Assembly (NCBI RefSeq): GCF_002252585.1
Contig: NZ_NQLD01000012.1
Length of the DNA stretch: 64,000 nucleotides
Source of the DNA: Methanocatella intestini
GTDB lineage: Archaea > Methanobacteriota > Methanobacteria > Methanobacteriales > Methanobacteriaceae
Direction: 5' to 3' (one strand)
The notes beneath the pieces were generated by a model. That model made no database searches. It was given only the letters and a program-made list of their open reading frames with translations, and was not told where the DNA came from. Positions 61,501-64,000 of this stretch are shown in pieces. Position numbers and translations under genes: made by a program. Position 1 is the first letter of the stretch; the number at the start of each line of letters is the position of its first letter.

Positions 61501-63168
61501 GAAGTTACTGATGAATTTGGTAATGTTTCAATACCAATAGCTAGTTTAGGTGTTGGAACTCATTTGATTGAAGTAGTCTTTGAAGGTAGCGGATATTATG
61601 CTCCGTCAAAAACACTAAACAATTTAACAGTTAACAAATTCCCGTCTGTTATAAATTTAACTTCTGAAGATGTTTATGTTGGATCTGATGTAACTATTAA
61701 AGCAGAAGTTACTGATGGTGTAACTGGAGAAATAATATTTATTGTTAATAATAAGGAATATCCTGTTTTAATAAAAGACAATAAAGCTATTTTATCTATA
61801 GCTAATTTAAGTAGTGGAACATATGATGTTATAGCTAAATATGCTGGTAATGATTTATATGGTTCTGCATCAGCTAATACAACTTTTAAAATAAATAAAT
61901 ATTCATCTGATATTAAAGCTGATACAAATGTTAGTGGCAATGATTTAAGTGTAAGTATTGTTTTACCTGAAGATGCTACTGGAAATGTAATTGTTAGTGT
62001 AGATGGTAAAAAAGAAAGTGTTGCTGTAAACAATGGTAGTGCTAAAGTGGTTATTAATAATTTAACTAGTGGAAATCATAGTGTTGAAATTAATTATAGT
62101 GGTGATGATAAATATGCTTCTGCTACTTTGATTAGAAACATAACAGTAATTCCTGTAGAATTTAAGTTAAGTATTAATGAACTTATTAAATTCCAGGGAG
62201 GAACAGACAAGCTTATAGCTACTTTAATTGATGGTCAAGGAAATCCAATTATTAATGCATCAATTGTTTTTACTGTCAATGGTGTGAATTATACTAAATA
62301 CACTAATAAGAGTGGTGTTGCTTCAATGGGCATTAATTTAAAAGCTGGAGTTTATAATGCATCAGCTACTTACAATAGCACAACAGTTAGCTCAACAGTA
62401 ACAATTAAATCTACTGTTATTGGCCATGATATTGTTAAAATGTTTAGAAATGCAACTCAGTATTCTGCACTATTTTTAGATGGCAACGGTAAGGCTTTAG
62501 TTAATGCTACTGTTAAGTTTAACATTAACGGTGTTTTCTATACTAAATCTACCAATGATGAAGGTATAGCTACTTTAAACATCCAACTGCTTCCTAAAGA
62601 ATATATCATAACCAACTATAACCTTGTTACCGGTGAGGAAAACTCAAATAAAGTAACTGTCAAATCTTTACTTGTTGATAACTCTGATTTGGTTAAATAT
62701 TACTTAAATGAATCCAGCTATACTCTTAAAGTAATTGGTAAAGACGGTAAAGTAGCAGCTGGTCAGGAAGTAACCTTCAACATCAACGGAGTCTTTTACC
62801 ACAGAGTATCTGATGACAATGGTATCGTTAGCTTAGGTATTAAGTTACGTCCGGGCACCTACATCGTAACAGCTGAATACGAAGGCTGCTGGGTATCTAA
62901 CAACATTACAGTATTGCCAACTTTAATTACCAAAGATCTTGACATGAAATACCTAGACGGCAGCAATTTCACTGCACAAACATTAGACGGTCAAGGCAAA
63001 GCATTAGCTAAGCAGAACATATCATTTAACGTAAACGGTGTATTCTACCATAAAACAACAGATGAAAACGGTATAGCTAACTTGAATATCCGTTTAAACC
63101 CAGGTAAATATATCATTACTTCTATCTGGAACGAATACCAAGTTGGAAACAATATTACAATTGCTTAA
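55513..63168 (+). CDS. Giant adhesin-like protein (three beta-helix modules plus Ig-like repeats)
   Basis: A 2551-residue secreted protein. It has a signal peptide (GIFILVLLILMIFSINMVSA). Three beta-helix modules begin with VYVSKTGSDSNDGSTKDKAL (near 65), IYVSPDGDDSNEGSKLSPVK (near 493) and TYVSTDGKDTNDGSIDSPVA (near 973). They are rich in GGAIYN and NSKFINN repeats and separated by NWWGSNKNP-like links. A further helix region, Ig-like domains, and the shared three-unit C-terminus from about 2306 follow. The longest frame starts at GTG 55504, but GTGAT there is the ribosome-binding site for TTG 55513. No anchor is seen. Likely role: adhesion or cell-cell contact at the envelope. Confidence 0.85.
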   Translation: MNKSKGIFILVLLILMIFSINMVSAIEFEEGDNSTTYQLSSIDSSPEIAAGDTDSSLESPTSGTVYVSKTGSDSNDGSTKDKALASLPYALNVVPNGGNIIMLDGAYSYSSISIPSSKIVTIEGEGNVNLTGLSSYSTFITNEGELTLKNINIVNCKGDMIDSAAFNNKNKLNVINSTFINNKLVFYNNGDLLIDNSSFFNSLGCVVNADEDSRTTTVTNSKFINGKYGNSILSFSRNKFPTLIENCTFENFYSTANTGGIIGVSTIGADFRINNCSFINNTLDAKGMFTPTSDKYGVVIRVGITTDVLFNITNCVFANNKGINGAIGVIQQVNSYINVTHSVFVNNTDYYGNTIVNGGSRGTSLYDYNWWGSDNPDFTTLVKDTKNPVNKWAILDMDYTPSTNIKPGNTITVAAGLTKYTDVDGNIHILNDKLPDYGNVTFEFQDGTKKVVPIKNGLAKIDYVVKSGENIVWATLNNQKTNITIVTKDLDTIYVSPDGDDSNEGSKLSPVKTIAKAIELANTGKIVLLQGNYVENNVIVNKNVNITGEGNVVVDGNASGVVFTINSGNTVYLKNLNVKNAVNAKDGGAIYNNGANLYLDSVNLYENIAGNGGAIYNTNKGTIVITNSKLHHNNNTAKSGWNKGGSAIYNTASSKVTIENCEIYSNNALSDGTIQSYNSDLIIKNSKFFNNTAKWGGAFYGENANIIVDNCNFYNNTANNAVIYARTSTVNITNSFIRFNKAINYPSAIQNYGSKITIDNTTIANNTGTKAAVINQDLSSVSTSLIIINSRIYNNTNGAVYNDKSSSDNSNITLDINNCAIFNNGDNSVIQHGTKSSGIYITANTNWWGSNKNPADIAGDGVNIDNWIILQVTYDDRGIPVLYDQFDIEANLNYYVTKDGKNGTVLNNHIFDGLVVNFDTTTGYLTKNKAIISNGMAVSKYSVLTQTANIIVVKFDNQTITIDLNANYYNGTTYVSTDGKDTNDGSIDSPVASLEKALSINKNGNIIILNGTYIVRNVKIDGNYNIAGEGSVTLSGADVERVLYILEGKVIIKNINFTNGRTLSESGALIGNAGDLTLINTTLSNSKSSKNGGAIYNAGNLTVINATIANNKATIGGAIFIDKFNDYNYNIKFQNVVFKDNEASGENNHAGGAIYAQAVGGQILIDNCSFISNSVSKNFAGGAIHALQLIDGIKITNSKFINNTANSPENYGGGAICFIGGNTERMGKLDISDSVFEDNKDNVAGAIYIRGSTLDISYSALINNGNTAIYKGVSSYVITKITADNNWWGTNNNPSAFVNGEIVSKWIVMTFTNDTPLTQGNKVLLIVALDTLNDGSKLDKALEFARPVTIVTPTETFSNQYNVEYTIPEKVTIISATIDSQSVYLYSAKTNTTVNINDTTVNLGRNINLTAVIKDTIGNNIPMGAVEFYINDKLVGSADVKNGVATLVLSNNYAEGSYNIVAKYGDVNGVYNQSMDKAVLKVISTSLIVTNSTFFNFFDNDGMLKESIDANELIFSGLFSGLGVNTITIDRAIKLKGTNSTTLDNIFLELIGNGISVDNFTININKQNYGIYITNVDKVIVKNSLINFNDVGTSDAMAIYANGVSNLQLVNNTIIYSGQSKGKTLNHPVHIDDCKGAVIENNTINAKMPSLAIDYDKITYAAITYSAAVFIDNSDNVKVINNRVTNAYTTFGGMFDTIEGILIRASKNPVVKSNIIDVTGHNYTYALKFVSVMDSDYNVVGCLNINVADNIITSKCDYYYANAIEVDGPITGKLFNNSVSVEALDVVYGIYSQAINGAVNVDYINNTILANAHTAYTMELMGNDEKVTGNTIISKGNITMGIMSSSKNLKVFNNTIKSLGSGIGPITGGDVLGGANTGIIITGDKNSVKYSKLEAYNNTIIANGDYTVMIDKRNTQVNTVTGNYLVSGKFLGDKSVNASQSNKVYNNTPDAFPTVIVVKDDELFINENYTISLTDIHGKELSGMNIIIKCGDKVWKEVTDEFGNVSIPIASLGVGTHLIEVVFEGSGYYAPSKTLNNLTVNKFPSVINLTSEDVYVGSDVTIKAEVTDGVTGEIIFIVNNKEYPVLIKDNKAILSIANLSSGTYDVIAKYAGNDLYGSASANTTFKINKYSSDIKADTNVSGNDLSVSIVLPEDATGNVIVSVDGKKESVAVNNGSAKVVINNLTSGNHSVEINYSGDDKYASATLIRNITVIPVEFKLSINELIKFQGGTDKLIATLIDGQGNPIINASIVFTVNGVNYTKYTNKSGVASMGINLKAGVYNASATYNSTTVSSTVTIKSTVIGHDIVKMFRNATQYSALFLDGNGKALVNATVKFNINGVFYTKSTNDEGIATLNIQLLPKEYIITNYNLVTGEENSNKVTVKSLLVDNSDLVKYYLNESSYTLKVIGKDGKVAAGQEVTFNINGVFYHRVSDDNGIVSLGIKLRPGTYIVTAEYEGCWVSNNITVLPTLITKDLDMKYLDGSNFTAQTLDGQGKALAKQNISFNVNGVFYHKTTDENGIANLNIRLNPGKYIITSIWNEYQVGNNITIA
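62428..63162 (+). repeat. 735 bp near-identical C-terminal module, copy 2
   Basis: Counterpart of 54614-55348 in the second giant adhesin. The first 120 bp and the region around 62800-62830 differ most; the remainder is almost identical. Confidence 0.9.
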
Positions 63169-63169
63169 A

Positions 63170-63209
63170 AAAGAAGATTTTAAATTCTTCTTTACCTTTT
63201 TTCTTTTTA
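63170..63209 (+). terminator. Hairpin and T-rich tract after the second giant adhesin
   Basis: AAAGAAGA (63170-63177) pairs with TCTTCTTT (63186-63193), followed by T-rich DNA (63196-63208). Confidence 0.65.
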
Positions 63210-63376
63210 ACTTTAATAATGCTGTTATATTGAAGTATAGGCGATATTATTTGTTTTTATCTTCAAAAGGATTATATTGTATTAGAGCAAATATATATTA
63301 CATGCATTCATATAGTTGGATAAATGGCATAATATGGATGCTAAGAATATTCTTATATATAATGGAGAGATTAATT

Positions 63377-64000
63377 ATGAATAAAAAGATACTTGTTTTT
63401 CTTCTTGTTGCTATAGTTGCTCTTTCACTTTCAGCAGTTTCTGCTGCTGATAACACAACTGATGATGTTAGTGTATTATCATCTTATGATGATAATGCAG
63501 TTGTAAGTGAAGCAACTAATGATATATCTATAGATGTTACAGCTAAAGATATCACTTATGGTGAAAATGCAACTGTCGAAGCTAAAATAATTCCAAATAC
63601 TACTACTGGTAATATTAAATTCAGTTTAGATAATAAAATCAATCAATCTGGAGTTATTGCTAATGGTAGTGCAAGTGTAATTTTTACAAACTTAGAAATT
63701 GGTAAACATAGTGTAATTGCAAGTTATAATGGAACTAATTCCACCCCATTTGTATTTAATGTAAATAAAATTTCTGTGTATAACATGACTATAGATGCAC
63801 CTGCTGTATTCTATGGAAATAATGTTTCTGCAGTTATAACTTTACCTGAAGATGCAACTGGTGATGTAAATATAACTATTGGCAATAAAACTTACAATGG
63901 AAAACTTGTTAGTGGTAAAACTACTATTGCTATACCAAATTTAGCTACAGGAAATACTAATGCTACTGTAGTTTACTTTGGTGATAAAAAATATGCTAAT
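63377..64000 (+). CDS. Adhesin-like secreted protein, 3' end cut by window
   Basis: The first 208 residues of a third large surface protein; the frame is open at the window end. It has a signal peptide (ILVFLLVAIVALSLSAVSAA) and then repeated Ig-like units of about 90 residues, each with a pattern like DITYGENATVEAKIIPNTTT and GKHSVIASYNGT. This is the same unit type that occurs near residues 2050-2220 of the preceding adhesin (ATGNVIVSVDGK), so the three proteins share modules. GGAGAG (63364-63369) is the ribosome-binding site, and TATA-like sequences lie at about 63290-63300 and 63350-63360. Confidence 0.82.
   Translation, partial: MNKKILVFLLVAIVALSLSAVSAADNTTDDVSVLSSYDDNAVVSEATNDISIDVTAKDITYGENATVEAKIIPNTTTGNIKFSLDNKINQSGVIANGSASVIFTNLEIGKHSVIASYNGTNSTPFVFNVNKISVYNMTIDAPAVFYGNNVSAVITLPEDATGDVNITIGNKTYNGKLVSGKTTIAIPNLATGNTNATVVYFGDKKYAN

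Overview
The window is AT-rich (visibly near 30% GC) DNA from a methanogenic archaeon of the order Methanobacteriales, most likely Methanobrevibacter (M. smithii or a close relative). The evidence is coenzyme M and F420 biosynthesis genes, a heterodisulfide-reductase-like set, methanogenesis marker proteins, cyclic 2,3-diphosphoglycerate synthetase, a two-subunit archaeal primase, archaeal aromatic amino acid enzymes, and very large adhesin-like proteins. All identifications were made by reading the sequence; no database was searched.

Layout. 1-2.0 kb: the start of a cobalamin methyltransferase (cbiF) and a pair of archaeal prepilin-like genes. 2.0-4.3 kb: leftward TatD nuclease, cis-prenyltransferase and MtxX. 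4.3-6.3 kb: a TetR regulator with a perfect operator palindrome, driving a YhgE/Pip-type membrane protein. 6.3-10.4 kb: leftward membrane protein, cpgS, UPF0058, a ProC-like reductase and UPF0280. 10.5-17.4 kb: a coenzyme M locus, with comA, a DUF39-ferredoxin protein and an unusual hdrC-hdrB-hdrA set, facing comDE. 17.6-23.2 kb: cofH, a polyprenol-kinase-like protein, a thymidylate-kinase-like protein, and both primase subunits. 23.3-26.6 kb: two tandem paralogues of unknown function with conserved cysteines and C-terminal PCNA-binding-like motifs; the second is frameshifted at a T8 tract. 26.6-39.6 kb: housekeeping genes (metG, DUF530, GlcNAc-1-P transferase, arfC, PHP phosphatase, pantoate kinase) mixed with accessory genes (Rpn-like nuclease, DUF4143 ATPase). 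39.7-44.2 kb: a 1505-residue UvrD-like helicase with an AddB/Cas4-like nuclease. 44.6-45.4 kb: a short Asn/Thr-rich surface protein. 45.5-49.4 kb: the first two steps of the archaeal shikimate route, thpR and cca. 49.5-64.0 kb: two giant adhesin-like proteins and the start of a third.

How the genes work together. comA, comD/comE and the DUF39-ferredoxin protein cover most of coenzyme M synthesis from PEP and sulfite. The hdrCBA set between them departs from canonical methanogenic Hdr: HdrB lacks one cysteine of its second noncubane cluster site, and HdrA carries a C-terminal MvhD-like domain with no cysteine. I infer a specialised redox module for thiol cofactor synthesis rather than the main CoM-S-S-CoB reductase. 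The tandem PIP-box proteins beside primase are the second candidate for an undescribed system. No tRNA, rRNA, CRISPR array or insertion sequence was seen.

Many genes begin after GTGAT or GGTGA followed by a short spacer and ATG/TTG. Several GTG starts that look longest are therefore Shine-Dalgarno sequences, and I moved those starts downstream.
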